DNA from: Fibrobacter sp.
Lineage (GTDB): Bacteria > Fibrobacterota > Fibrobacteria > Fibrobacterales > Fibrobacteraceae
Reading direction: 5' to 3'
DNA length: 64,000 nt
NCBI GenBank assembly: GCA_024398845.1
Contig: JAKSIM010000006.1
Span: 19,652 to 83,651 of the forward strand
In this document: one piece after another, positions 34,477-43,796 of the stretch
How the letters are laid out: each line of letters begins with the position of its first letter
Numbering within the stretch: position 1 is the first letter of the stretch
Made by a program: the position numbers and the translations under genes
The notes under the pieces: generated by a model
Databases searched by the model: none
Seen by the model: only the letters and a program-made list of their open reading frames with translations
Told to the model about the DNA's origin: nothing

Positions 34477-36357
34477 ATGAAAACCGCAGAAATACGCCTT
34501 TTATCGGACGAAATCATCAATAAAATAGCTGCTGGCGAGGTTATAGAGAGACCCGCCTCTGCGGTTAAAGAGCTAATCGAGAACTCCATAGACGCCGGAG
34601 CAACCCGAATCCAGGTTCAAATTGAACAGGGCGGCAAAAAGAAAATCCTTGTGTCGGACAACGGCAAAGGAATGGGAGCCGCAGACCTCGATTTATGCTA
34701 CCTACGCCATACCACGTCCAAACTGGTATGCGCAGACGACCTTTTCCATTTACAAACCAACGGATTCCGTGGCGAAGCGGTTGCATCCATTGCGGCCGTC
34801 TCCAAAATGACCATTACCAGCGCAAACGACGAGGGCGAAAGCAACCGAATCACCTTGAGTGGCGGAAATGTCGTTGAAAAAGAACCCGTGGCCGCGAGTC
34901 GTGGAACGACCTTCCTTATTGAGGACCTGTTCTTCAACACACCGGTTAGACGCACATTCCTCGGGAGCGAGACTTCCGAATGCGCCAAAATCCTGGACGT
35001 CATTATAAAAACGGCCATCGCACACCCCGAAATAAGGTTCGACTACAAGGTTGGCGATAAATCCGTATTCATCGGCGTTCCAGGGGAACTTCGCAGTCGC
35101 CTGGCGGAGGCAATTGGTTCCGGCGTGGCAAAAAACTTGCTTCCCGTTGATTACACCGAAGCTGGGGTCCACGTTTCTGGATTCATATCCCCCACGACCG
35201 AAACGAACGGCAAGCGACACCACCAGTTTTTATTCATGAGGAACCGCCCCATCGAAAACAAGATGATAGGCAAAGCGGTGACTCAAGCTTACGAGCCCTA
35301 TGGCGCACAGTGTAAACCCGTGACCGTTTTATTCCTCGATATGCCCGACATGGAATTTGACGTGAACGTCCACCCCGCCAAACGTGAGGTCCGTTTCGCT
35401 AATCAAAACCTCGTATTTTTGGTCGTTACCCATGCCATCCGCGAAACCTTCCGAGAGGAGCTAGAGAAAAATTCTCCGTTTATAGACTTGAGCGACGAAA
35501 AATTCGCGGATTTCTCATCTAATCCAGTACTCGGAGTCAGCGTCAATTCAAGTGCATTCAAGACCGAAACGAATAGTTCCGAAAACACAAATTTCTCTGA
35601 CGATTGGAAAATGCCTCCCGCGACCACAACCAACTGGACCCGCGAAGCTAGACCTAGAAAAACATACACACCCGACTGCGACGAGGTTCAAGACCTTTTC
35701 TCCCAACCCGAATCAGGGAAATTCATTTCGCTGGAACCCGACCAAGGAAACGTTCCACCTTCACCCAAGGAACAGACCCCCTGGACTCCACCAACACTGT
35801 TTCAAATTGCGAACACGTACATTGCCGGAGAGGACGCCGAAGGACTTCTGATTATAGACCAGCACGCCGCACATACACGCATCCTTTATGAGCAAGCTTT
35901 AGAGACTTTGCAAAATGGCGGATCCGTTGATAGTCAGGAACTGTTGTTCCCGGAACTTATTGAACTTTCAAAAATCGAAAAAGAAATTTTCCCGACCGTC
36001 GAAGGACAATTAAAGAAGCTCGGATTCTACGTGGAGCCCTTTGGTGGCGAAACCTACCAAATCCGAGCCATTCCAAGTGCACTCCCGCTCTCCCGTGCAG
36101 CCAAGGCAGTCCACGAATTTTTGGATGACTGCGCCGAAAGCGGAGACAAAGCCGACATGGTTAAAATCCAAGATTCTATTGCCAAGGCTTGGGCTAAAAC
36201 GAATGCTTTCCAGGCAGGTGACAAGCTCAAACCCGAAGAAATGGCGAACCTCATGGGTCAACTCATGACGACTGAAGACCCTCTCAAGTCTCCATACGGG
36301 GCACCCACGCTCATGAGAATTACACTCGAAGAACTCGCCAAAAAATTCAAGCGATAA
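34477..36357 (+). CDS. mutL: DNA mismatch repair protein MutL, endonuclease motifs degenerate
   Basis: 626-residue GHKL ATPase of mismatch repair. The N-terminal ATPase motifs are intact: ELIENSIDAGAT (Glu, Asn), DNGKGMG, TSK and GFRGEAVASI. In the C-terminal dimer domain the endonuclease motif DQHA-x2-E-x4-E reads DQHAAHTRILYE, with Thr467 replacing the first Glu; the ACR motif region reads AWAK (36178-36204) and the C-P-H-G-R-P motif reads SPYGAP (36289-36306). It therefore resembles nicking-inactive MutL of the E. coli type. The ATG at 34477 is the family start (MKTAEIRLLSDEIINKIAAG). Its 3' end overlaps the convergent lpxB by 11 bases. Confidence 0.95.
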   Translation: MKTAEIRLLSDEIINKIAAGEVIERPASAVKELIENSIDAGATRIQVQIEQGGKKKILVSDNGKGMGAADLDLCYLRHTTSKLVCADDLFHLQTNGFRGEAVASIAAVSKMTITSANDEGESNRITLSGGNVVEKEPVAASRGTTFLIEDLFFNTPVRRTFLGSETSECAKILDVIIKTAIAHPEIRFDYKVGDKSVFIGVPGELRSRLAEAIGSGVAKNLLPVDYTEAGVHVSGFISPTTETNGKRHHQFLFMRNRPIENKMIGKAVTQAYEPYGAQCKPVTVLFLDMPDMEFDVNVHPAKREVRFANQNLVFLVVTHAIRETFREELEKNSPFIDLSDEKFADFSSNPVLGVSVNSSAFKTETNSSENTNFSDDWKMPPATTTNWTREARPRKTYTPDCDEVQDLFSQPESGKFISLEPDQGNVPPSPKEQTPWTPPTLFQIANTYIAGEDAEGLLIIDQHAAHTRILYEQALETLQNGGSVDSQELLFPELIELSKIEKEIFPTVEGQLKKLGFYVEPFGGETYQIRAIPSALPLSRAAKAVHEFLDDCAESGDKADMVKIQDSIAKAWAKTNAFQAGDKLKPEEMANLMGQLMTTEDPLKSPYGAPTLMRITLEELAKKFKR

Positions 36358-37522
36358 ACGATTGAACCAAAGACTCGGCCGACACTCCCGCCGATAAGAT
36401 TTGAGTTAAAGATTCCGCAACTTGCCTTGCGGAATTTTTATTTGCCGTTTGAAGAGCTTTTTGTATTTCATCAATTTGATTTCGCCATGCCCAAGGAGTG
36501 CAAACATATTCTTCGCAAGCCTTTTGGGGGCAAGTTTCTTTTGACGTATTATTTTTCAACAAGATATTGGGCATCGCAAAAATTTTCGTTTTTACAAACA
36601 AATCACCCATAATGTACGTTAACACATCGGGAATCGTAGCAACTACAAGTGGGCACCCCGAAAGCGCAAGCTCCAGAGTCACGGTACCCGGTGACGCAAG
36701 GGCCGCATTTGCACTCGCATAGAATTCCCGGCGTTTTGCAATATTTGGGGGAGCAAGTTTCACGCAAATCCATTCAGGGATTTTCCCTGCGAAAAACTGG
36801 GCCATATTTTTTTCAAAAACGGGAATCAGGGACGCACGAGCAGCGACGACCACAAAATTTGTTTGCAACGCATCGTGTATTTGCGCATCGTACATTTGTG
36901 CATCATGTATTTGACACGCCACATTCAGGTACAACCGCAAGTTTCGCAGGGCTTGCGACTTGCGACTTCCAGGAAGTAAAAGCGTTGAAGGCAAAGCAGA
37001 CGTTTCTCCAGCGGGCATAAATTCTCCATCTGGTAAAAACGGATGTCGCAACAATGTAGCTTGGCACGCAAGCGTCTTGTACGCCGCGCGTTCAAATTCA
37101 AAAAGAACCGCAAGATCCGTGCCGCGAAGTTCTTTCGCGCGGCGTTGTTTCCACGCCCACACCTGCGGAGGCGCCACGTACAAAACCCGCTTTTGCAATC
37201 GCTTGGCAAGCGCGTTCAAGCGCATGTTAAACCCAGGATAATCAATGGCAATAAGCCCCACGCAATCCGGAGATTTTAAGGCCTTCACTAAACGAACGTA
37301 CAAGCGACGCAGGCGAAAATACCGCGGCAAAACGTCGCCAAAACCCGACACAGGAAGTTCTTCAAAAGGAACAATCGGTTCTAAACCAGCGGCTTGCATA
37401 CGTGCGCCACCCGAACCGCACGCTCGAAGACCGCGCGCCACAACCGAAACGACAAAGCGTTCGCCAAGTACATCGCCAGAATCCTCGCCAGCGCAAAACA
37501 AAACGAACGGCGAGTTCATCAT
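36347..37522 (-). CDS. lpxB: Lipid-A-disaccharide synthase
   Basis: 391-residue GT19 enzyme that joins UDP-2,3-diacylglucosamine and lipid X in lipid A synthesis at the inner membrane. Family signs are the start FCAGEDSGDVLGERFV, IDYPGFNMRL, YVAPPQVWAWK, LLPGSRKSQ and ASPGTVTLELALSGCPLVV. The second start codon of the tandem ATG-ATG is equally possible. The ATG begins one base after the dnaE stop, so the two are translated in series. Codon use looks more A/T-ending than dnaE. It confirms a lipid-A-bearing outer membrane. Confidence 0.93.
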   Translation of the reverse strand: MMNSPFVLFCAGEDSGDVLGERFVVSVVARGLRACGSGGARMQAAGLEPIVPFEELPVSGFGDVLPRYFRLRRLYVRLVKALKSPDCVGLIAIDYPGFNMRLNALAKRLQKRVLYVAPPQVWAWKQRRAKELRGTDLAVLFEFERAAYKTLACQATLLRHPFLPDGEFMPAGETSALPSTLLLPGSRKSQALRNLRLYLNVACQIHDAQMYDAQIHDALQTNFVVVAARASLIPVFEKNMAQFFAGKIPEWICVKLAPPNIAKRREFYASANAALASPGTVTLELALSGCPLVVATIPDVLTYIMGDLFVKTKIFAMPNILLKNNTSKETCPQKACEEYVCTPWAWRNQIDEIQKALQTANKNSARQVAESLTQILSAGVSAESLVQSFIA

Positions 37523-37523
37523 A

Positions 37524-40500
37524 TTACCGTCTGGGTTTTGCGGAAACCCAAAGTTTCAAGACGCCCATGTCGCGCTTGAGCCAATTCATCAATTCGCTAG
37601 AATAGCAGACCTTGTACTTTTTAAGCACAACGCCATGTTCATAGTTTGATTCCGTTTCCACATGGCAAACCAACTGCGCTGAGGTTTCGCCTTCAAATGC
37701 CTCGTACTGTTGTAGGCCTTCTTCAAGCTTCGTGATAAAATCATCCGTCAGCATTTGCGAGAACAGCGAAACGTGAATATACTTGACCATCTTGCTGCGC
37801 ACGTAATCAAGCTGGAAGGCTTCTTCCACAATAATCTGCGTTTCTTCAGTTTCCTTACGATCTCTATCGCGTTGGTGTTCAAGCACACCCTTCACCAAAA
37901 TGCGATCATCTTGAGAAATCACATCACGGAAACGTTCCCAGTTGTCCTTTTTAAAGAACATACCCGTTTCACCGTGGAAATCTTGAATGGTGCCAAAGCC
38001 AATGGTATCACCCTTCTTGGTTTCAATGGAACGCATCGATGTCACCACACCACCTACAATGACGGTATTTCCAACCTTGCGTTCCAAATCATCGGGGGCG
38101 AGACTGCTTGTGGTAAAGCCCTGAAGCTCCGGACGGAATTCATCGAGCGGATGACCAGAGAGGAACATGCCCAGAACTTCGCGTTCCTTGTTGAGCATTT
38201 CCATGCAACTCCATTCTTCGGCATCTTCCAGAACTTCTGCGGTATTGGGCATGGATTCAGCTCCACCCAAATCGAACAAAGTCATTTGTCCCTTGGCCTT
38301 GTCTTCTTGATGGCGGGCAGCGACTTCCATTGCACGGTCAACAGACGCCATAAGCACGGCACGACTTCCCGGGAAACCATCCAAGGCGCCGGCCATAATG
38401 AGACATTCCAAAAGTTTTTTCCCTATCGGCGGGCGCTTTTCTTTTTGAGCACCTTGGTATTCGGCTACACGCTTGCAAAAATCAAAGATATCCTTGAAAG
38501 GACCGTTCTTATCGCGCTCGGCCACCACGTCTTCAATCACGGCGAGACCTACGTTACGCACGCCAGCAAGTCCGTAAAGGATTTGTCCCTTTTCGTTTGC
38601 GGTAAACACACCGTAAGACTTATTTATATTCGGCGAAAGCACTTCGATTCCAAGGCGTTTGCATTCCAAGATGATGGTCACGATATCTTCGGTTTTCCCC
38701 ATCTTCGAGGTCATGGAAGCAGCCATGTATTCAGGGCCGTAATGCGTTTTGAGGAAGGCCGTTTGGTACGCCACATAAGCATATGCCGCAGCATGGCTCT
38801 TGTTGAAAGCGTATCCGCAGAACGGAAGCACGGCATTCCAGACCTTTTGAATCATGGCCTTGTCGTAGCCCTTCGCCAAGCACTTGGCAAAGAATTCAGG
38901 CTCGAGTTTCGCCATTTTATCTGGCATTTTCTTTGCCATGATACGACGAATGTTGTCTGCACCGCCCAAGGAGTAACCACCCAAAATCTGGGCAAGCTTC
39001 ATCACCTGTTCCTGGTACACAATCACGCCGTACGTTTCGCCAAGCACCTGCTCCAAATCCGGATGGTAGCAGTCAATCTCTTCGTTCCCGTTCTTACGGG
39101 CAATAAAGTGAGGAATCTGGTCAATAGGCCCCGGACGGTACAGGGCGTTCATAGCAATCAAGTCCGCAATACGGTTCGGCTTCAGTTCGCGAAGGTATTT
39201 TTGCATACCCGGAGATTCGAACTGGAACACAGTCGTCGTAAGACCCTTACTGAGAAGAGCGAAGGTTTCCTGGTCATCCAGAGGAATATGGCTCATATCC
39301 AATTCTATCTGACGGTTCTTCTTGACCATGGCAACGGTATCTTGAATGATGGACAAGTTGATGAGCCCAAGGAAGTCCATCTTCAAAAGGCCGATATCTT
39401 CGGCGTAGTGCTTATCGTACATCACCACCGGAGTGTCGGCAGGAGCGGCTCGGTAAAGCGGAGCCAAATTGTAAATCGGAGTCGGCGTAATCACCACGCC
39501 ACAAGCATGCACACCTGTTTGACGCGGCAAATCTTCTAGCGTCAAAGCAAGGTTCCACAAGTTCTGGTAAGAGGCTCGACTCCCAATCATCGCCTGCAGA
39601 GGTTCCGGACTGTAGCCATCTTCCAGATTGTTACCCTTTTTGTCCTTACCCGTCCAAGCCTGATTAAGAGAAAAGTTCAATGTACGTTGCGGGAACAACT
39701 TGGTAATCATCTTGGCTTCCTGCGGAGGCAAGCCAAGAACACGTGCCACGTCAGTAATCACCGCCTTGGACTTTAGCATACCATAGGTAATGATTTGCCC
39801 CACGCACTCCTTGCCATACTTTTGCGTCACGTAGTCAATCACGCGACCGCGGTCTCTATCGGCAAAGTCCGTATCAATATCAGGCATGCTCACACGTTCC
39901 GGATTCAAGAAACGTTCAAAAAGCAGGTCAAACTTTAAAGGGTCAATGTCTGTAATACCAATGATGTAAGTGACCAGGGAACCAGCTGCAGAACCACGCC
40001 CCGGGCCCACGGGGATTCCATTACGGCGGGCCCAGTTGATGAAATCCCACACAATCAAAAGGTAACCCGCCACGTTCATGTTGCGGATACAGTTCAGTTC
40101 CTTGTACAAGCGCTTGCCCACATCGGTTTCGTGGGTCGGGAACTTGAAGTTTTCATCCGGGAAACGCCAATGCAAAAAGTCGTTGCAAAGGTGAATGATG
40201 TAGATATCGGAATCGGAACCAGGTTTGCACCAACGATGCACCGCCTTGTCCCACGCCTTGTTGTCGTCTTCGTCAAAGAATTCCGGAGCGGAAAGGCGAT
40301 CGATTTCAGCCTTGTCCTCGTCGGTCAGGGCATCGGGCTCGATTCCCTTTTCGACGCAAATCTTATCCTGGATTTTCTTCTTTTTGTCCTTGATGACGCC
40401 ATTCAATTCGCGCTCGCGCACCACAGGGTATTCCGCATCGTATTCGGCCTTCATTATAGCCTTGATGCTCTGGTACTCTTCGCCCTGCAAAAAGTCGTCC

Positions 40501-41396
40501 GGAATCTTGAAGCGCGGCCAGAATTCATCGCCGATACCCGTCTTGACGGTGTAATTGCAACGTTCCGCAATCTTCACCGTATTGTCGATAGCGCCAGGGA
40601 TGTTCCCAAAGAGTTCGCGCATTTCCGCTTCGCTCTTGAAATAGAACCCTTCCGTAGGGAAGCGCTTGTCGTTGGATTCCGCGAGAGTCGTCTTCGTAGA
40701 AATGCAACGCAACACCTTGTGCGCCATGGCGTCTTCAGGCTTGATGTAGTGGACATCGCCCACCGCCACGATTTCACGACCAAGTTCATTGGCGAGTTGC
40801 ACGTTGTAGTCGTTCACAGCCCTCTGTTGCGGCACGCCGTTATCGCAAACGGAAATGTACAGGTGGTCGTGATCGAAAATCTTGTCCAAGGAATCGATAT
40901 ATTCACGGGCAAGCGAAGTTCTACCGGCAGCCACGTTCTGCCCGTAACGGCTAAAGAAGTCGCCCGCTATCGCGATAAGCCCTTCCTTGAAATTGTTGAT
41001 GACCTCAAGCGGTACGGAAGGGATTTCCGCCCAGCGGTCGCCATCTTCGTAACGGTGACTCACTATGCGGAGCAGGTTGTAGTAGCCCTTTTCGTTTTCG
41101 ACAAGCAACGTGAGGCGTTCAAAAGTAATCGGGTCCTTCTGGCTTGCGCTCGGAGTATCTACGTAAATGTGGCAGCCGTAAATCGTCTTGACAGGCGGAA
41201 GCCCCTGCTCCTTGCGCTTCTTGTTCATGTCCTTACCGCGAGTCTGGATTTCAAGAATACCAAACATAGCACCATGGTCCGTAAGGGCAATAGCAGGCGC
41301 ATTTTCGGCAGCAGCAGCGGCCAAGATATCGTCTAGGCGAGCGGAAGCCTGTAAAACAGAAAACTCGGAATGAACTTGCAGGTGAACAAAAGCCAT
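37524..41396 (-). CDS. dnaE: DNA polymerase III subunit alpha
   Basis: 1290-residue C-family replicative polymerase. It has the N-terminal PHP domain (HLQVHSEFSVLQ, ALTDHGAMFG), the catalytic palm with Asp506 and Asp508 in PDIDTDF and the third carboxylate in LLKMDFLGL, the fingers and helix-hairpin-helix region, an OB fold (VIVGGVVTSMRSIETKKGD) and a C-terminal tau-binding part. No polC-type exonuclease insertion, so DnaE1 type, though longer than E. coli DnaE (1160), with extra sequence around residues 330-430. The ATG at 41396 is chosen because the family starts FVHLQVHSEFS. A terminator hairpin and a -10 box lie directly upstream. Confidence 0.96.
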   Translation of the reverse strand: MAFVHLQVHSEFSVLQASARLDDILAAAAAENAPAIALTDHGAMFGILEIQTRGKDMNKKRKEQGLPPVKTIYGCHIYVDTPSASQKDPITFERLTLLVENEKGYYNLLRIVSHRYEDGDRWAEIPSVPLEVINNFKEGLIAIAGDFFSRYGQNVAAGRTSLAREYIDSLDKIFDHDHLYISVCDNGVPQQRAVNDYNVQLANELGREIVAVGDVHYIKPEDAMAHKVLRCISTKTTLAESNDKRFPTEGFYFKSEAEMRELFGNIPGAIDNTVKIAERCNYTVKTGIGDEFWPRFKIPDDFLQGEEYQSIKAIMKAEYDAEYPVVRERELNGVIKDKKKKIQDKICVEKGIEPDALTDEDKAEIDRLSAPEFFDEDDNKAWDKAVHRWCKPGSDSDIYIIHLCNDFLHWRFPDENFKFPTHETDVGKRLYKELNCIRNMNVAGYLLIVWDFINWARRNGIPVGPGRGSAAGSLVTYIIGITDIDPLKFDLLFERFLNPERVSMPDIDTDFADRDRGRVIDYVTQKYGKECVGQIITYGMLKSKAVITDVARVLGLPPQEAKMITKLFPQRTLNFSLNQAWTGKDKKGNNLEDGYSPEPLQAMIGSRASYQNLWNLALTLEDLPRQTGVHACGVVITPTPIYNLAPLYRAAPADTPVVMYDKHYAEDIGLLKMDFLGLINLSIIQDTVAMVKKNRQIELDMSHIPLDDQETFALLSKGLTTTVFQFESPGMQKYLRELKPNRIADLIAMNALYRPGPIDQIPHFIARKNGNEEIDCYHPDLEQVLGETYGVIVYQEQVMKLAQILGGYSLGGADNIRRIMAKKMPDKMAKLEPEFFAKCLAKGYDKAMIQKVWNAVLPFCGYAFNKSHAAAYAYVAYQTAFLKTHYGPEYMAASMTSKMGKTEDIVTIILECKRLGIEVLSPNINKSYGVFTANEKGQILYGLAGVRNVGLAVIEDVVAERDKNGPFKDIFDFCKRVAEYQGAQKEKRPPIGKKLLECLIMAGALDGFPGSRAVLMASVDRAMEVAARHQEDKAKGQMTLFDLGGAESMPNTAEVLEDAEEWSCMEMLNKEREVLGMFLSGHPLDEFRPELQGFTTSSLAPDDLERKVGNTVIVGGVVTSMRSIETKKGDTIGFGTIQDFHGETGMFFKKDNWERFRDVISQDDRILVKGVLEHQRDRDRKETEETQIIVEEAFQLDYVRSKMVKYIHVSLFSQMLTDDFITKLEEGLQQYEAFEGETSAQLVCHVETESNYEHGVVLKKYKVCYSSELMNWLKRDMGVLKLWVSAKPRR

Positions 41397-41404
41397 AAAA
41401 AACT

Positions 41405-41435
41405 CACAAAAAAAAGGACCCGGAACAGGTCCTTT
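41405..41435 (-). terminator. Terminator of the lipoprotein gene, abutting dnaE
   Basis: Perfect 8-bp arms AAAGGACC/GGTCCTTT (41413-41420, 41428-41435) followed on the minus strand by a T8 tract that ends about 8 bases before the dnaE ATG. Confidence 0.8.
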
Positions 41436-41436
41436 A

Positions 41437-41442
41437 AGTATA
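41437..41442 (-). promoter_or_regulatory. -10 box for dnaE at the foot of the terminator
   Basis: TATACT on the minus strand, one base ahead of the terminator stem. The predicted start of transcription would fall inside the 5' arm. The -35 is poor (TTGAAT at 14-base spacing). Confidence 0.4.
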
Positions 41443-41463
41443 GCAAATTTTGTTTTATTCAAC

Positions 41464-42717
41464 CTATTCGTCGAACATCAATTCTTCAAAAGAGAGGGAT
41501 CCGTCAAGCAAGGCGTTGCACACTTCATCAGAAAAAGACTTCATTTCAGCAAGAGTCAAGGGTTCGTCCCAAACTCCGTCAAAGGAAATCTTGCCGCCAT
41601 CGCAATTAACGGACGCATTGCCTGGATCATTCATATCAGAAAGGCAAGTCCTTTCGGCCATATCTCCGTAATTACCAATAAACTCATCCACTCCATGAAT
41701 CGAGGAACCGATTATCTGAATCGTCGATGAATAAGACCAATCGCTGAAACTTATGTTCATCGTAAGCGATGATTCACCTTCGGTCACTTTGCACGAAGTC
41801 GGAATATCGCTCGGTACTTCACGAGGACCGTCAAAATCCAAGCCATTGTAATCCGACTCCATTTCTTCACATTCTTTCTGAAGAAACGCCACCAGTTCAT
41901 CTGCATCGCCAACGCCACCGAAATACATGCTGTAACTCACCTTGTTTCCTGTACAAGAAACATTTTTGGACTCACTTTTGAATTCTTCGCACGCATCCGC
42001 CGCCATAGATTCTGCAGCAAAGCCATCAAACGACAATTCGGCAGAAAAAGTCCATCCATCTGCACCGGGAGCATACGTGAGCGTATTTTTTTCGATGACG
42101 CCAAACTCATTCAAATTCATATGCTGAACGATATTGTCACCTTCCCTCGAGACATCGCACGTAAAGGATTTTTTAAAGCTGCTTCCTTCGGGCGAACTAA
42201 AGCTAGAACTGCTGAAAACGAAATTAGATTCACTGGATTCAACAGGACTGTTCCCAGATTGCGATTTCTCCTTATATTCAGCCTCATTATTCTCGCATTC
42301 AATTTTCGCATCCTGTTCTACTTCATCCAAGTTAATTTTATTATTGTCCATCAAAATCTTGAATTTAAAATAGCCGTTCTTGCACTGATAGGAACCGGGA
42401 ACAAACACATTGGACATTTCAGACAAGCTATCACAAATAAATTCATACTCCTCTGCAGACTTTCCATAAACCATCATTTCAGTACTCATCAGAGAAGTTC
42501 CGTCGCCATTATCGACAATTTCGGCAAAAGCTTCGCATTTTCCAGGAATATTCGCCACTTGTTCTAAATTTCCGCCATTGCGAGTGACCTTGCAGTAAAA
42601 TTCGTCACCATTGCCAGAGCGCAACGGATTTCCATTGTCACTAGACGATCCGCCATCGCAAGCCACGAAGAGGAACGGAAGCAAGGAAATCATAAGGCAA
42701 AGGCCCAAATTTTTCAT
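41464..42717 (-). CDS. Lipoprotein with three tandem Cys-containing domains
   Basis: 417-residue lipoprotein: lipobox FVAC, then GGSSSDNG. Three related domains of about 110-120 residues follow, each starting with a C-x-V pattern (FYCKVTRNGGN; FTCDVSREGDN; TSCKVTEGESS), passing a mid-domain Cys pair (such as ACEEF...VSCTG and RTCL...VNCDG) and ending in an acidic helix. Ser-rich linkers separate the domains. The C-terminal VCNALLDGSLSFEELMFDE is shared with the pseudogene at 31883-32566. No known catalytic motif; probably a lineage-specific surface lipoprotein family. SD AAAGGAA; a terminator lies directly after the stop. Confidence 0.75.
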   Translation of the reverse strand: MKNLGLCLMISLLPFLFVACDGGSSSDNGNPLRSGNGDEFYCKVTRNGGNLEQVANIPGKCEAFAEIVDNGDGTSLMSTEMMVYGKSAEEYEFICDSLSEMSNVFVPGSYQCKNGYFKFKILMDNNKINLDEVEQDAKIECENNEAEYKEKSQSGNSPVESSESNFVFSSSSFSSPEGSSFKKSFTCDVSREGDNIVQHMNLNEFGVIEKNTLTYAPGADGWTFSAELSFDGFAAESMAADACEEFKSESKNVSCTGNKVSYSMYFGGVGDADELVAFLQKECEEMESDYNGLDFDGPREVPSDIPTSCKVTEGESSLTMNISFSDWSYSSTIQIIGSSIHGVDEFIGNYGDMAERTCLSDMNDPGNASVNCDGGKISFDGVWDEPLTLAEMKSFSDEVCNALLDGSLSFEELMFDE

Positions 42718-42782
42718 AAAAGTTCCTTTTTAAAGTTTTTCGTCGAAGAAAATATTTTATATCGCCGGTATATAATTATTGG

Positions 42783-43748
42783 TTATAAACAATATTTTTT
42801 TTGCAAGTCTATAACTTTATTTTGAACATTCCCATACATTTTCTTGTACTTGCAACGCTTGGCTAGCTCAAAAGGCAACAAGCCCAAAACCTGCAGCCAC
42901 GCCTTCGCAATAGCCGTACAAATGGAAATCTTCGAAAGCTTTTTCCCATCGCCCGACTTTCCGGGAACACCCCCCTTTGCCATGTTCAAGTAGCGTTTCA
43001 CCGCAAGAACAGGCAACTGAAACACCCTCGTCCAAGGCAAAAGCCTTATTGCCGAGCGCAACCGATTTCGTTCAGAGTAGAACAATTTTCGAGGCGAATA
43101 GCGAACCGTTGTAAGGGATCGTTCATGAAACACTTTCGCATTCGGGCAAAATACCGTTTCAAATCCCGCAAGATTATGTCTAAAATACCACTCCGTTTCT
43201 TCAAAGAACAAAAAGAAGCTATCATCCATACGCCCTGCGGCTTCAGCAGCCTTGCGCCGGAAACTCATAACAGCTCCATAGCAACCAAATACCTTCTTTT
43301 CACGAACGTCAACATCATTCACGGTAAGACCGCTGCCTTCATTTTGGGCAAACAAATCTTTTCCAAGCAAGACGCCCACGGCATTGACGTAGCCGCTCTT
43401 TTCCATCACAAGGCTTGCAACAGAGCCACATTCCGGATAGCGTTCAAAACAAGCCAGCAATTCCGTGGACCAGTTTTCGTCAAACTCCAAGTCCATATTG
43501 CAAAGTACTTGGATTTCGCTATCCATGCACTTTAACAAGCCATTGCAAGCACCCGCGTAGCCAAGATTTGTATTACAACAAATAACTTTATAGACCTTTT
43601 CTAAATCAGTAAACTTATCTGCAGAGCCGTCTTTTGACGCATTATCAAAAATGAATATGCGAACAGGAGTTTTTTGGTGCACAAGACTATCTACGCAACG
43701 TTCCAGTTCTTCGCCACCATTGTAATTAATAATTCCGACGTCAATCAT
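42783..43748 (-). CDS. Glycosyltransferase family 2 (rhamnosyltransferase-like)
   Basis: 321-residue GT2 enzyme. Motifs: VGIINYNGGEELERCVDSL, FDNASKDGSADKF, NLGYAGACNG and the metal motif CNMDLEF; FFEETEWYFRHN contains the catalytic-base region. A basic, hydrophobic C-terminus may associate with the membrane. The ATG at 43748 with AGGTG upstream is preferred over an upstream start whose N-terminal extension does not match the family. A terminator hairpin with a -10 box at its foot lies immediately upstream, between this gene and the LamG lipoprotein gene. Confidence 0.87.
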   Translation of the reverse strand: MIDVGIINYNGGEELERCVDSLVHQKTPVRIFIFDNASKDGSADKFTDLEKVYKVICCNTNLGYAGACNGLLKCMDSEIQVLCNMDLEFDENWSTELLACFERYPECGSVASLVMEKSGYVNAVGVLLGKDLFAQNEGSGLTVNDVDVREKKVFGCYGAVMSFRRKAAEAAGRMDDSFFLFFEETEWYFRHNLAGFETVFCPNAKVFHERSLTTVRYSPRKLFYSERNRLRSAIRLLPWTRVFQLPVLAVKRYLNMAKGGVPGKSGDGKKLSKISICTAIAKAWLQVLGLLPFELAKRCKYKKMYGNVQNKVIDLQKKYCL

Positions 43749-43758
43749 AACGCACCTG

Positions 43759-43788
43759 CAAAAAAAAGTGGAGCTCAACAGCTCCACT
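43759..43788 (-). terminator. Terminator of the LamG lipoprotein gene, abutting the GT2 gene
   Basis: Perfect 9-bp arms AGTGGAGCT/AGCTCCACT with a 4-base loop, followed on the minus strand by a T8 tract ending just before the GT2 ribosome site. Confidence 0.88.
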
Positions 43789-43790
43789 CA

Positions 43791-43796
43791 AATATA
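43791..43796 (-). promoter_or_regulatory. -10 box for GT2 at the foot of the terminator
   Basis: TATATT on the minus strand two bases ahead of the terminator stem, the same layout as upstream of dnaE. No clear -35. Confidence 0.35.

Noticed and set aside
37755..41336. Long antisense open frames over dnaE
   Set aside because: They mirror the dnaE coding frame; no start signals and no plausible domains.
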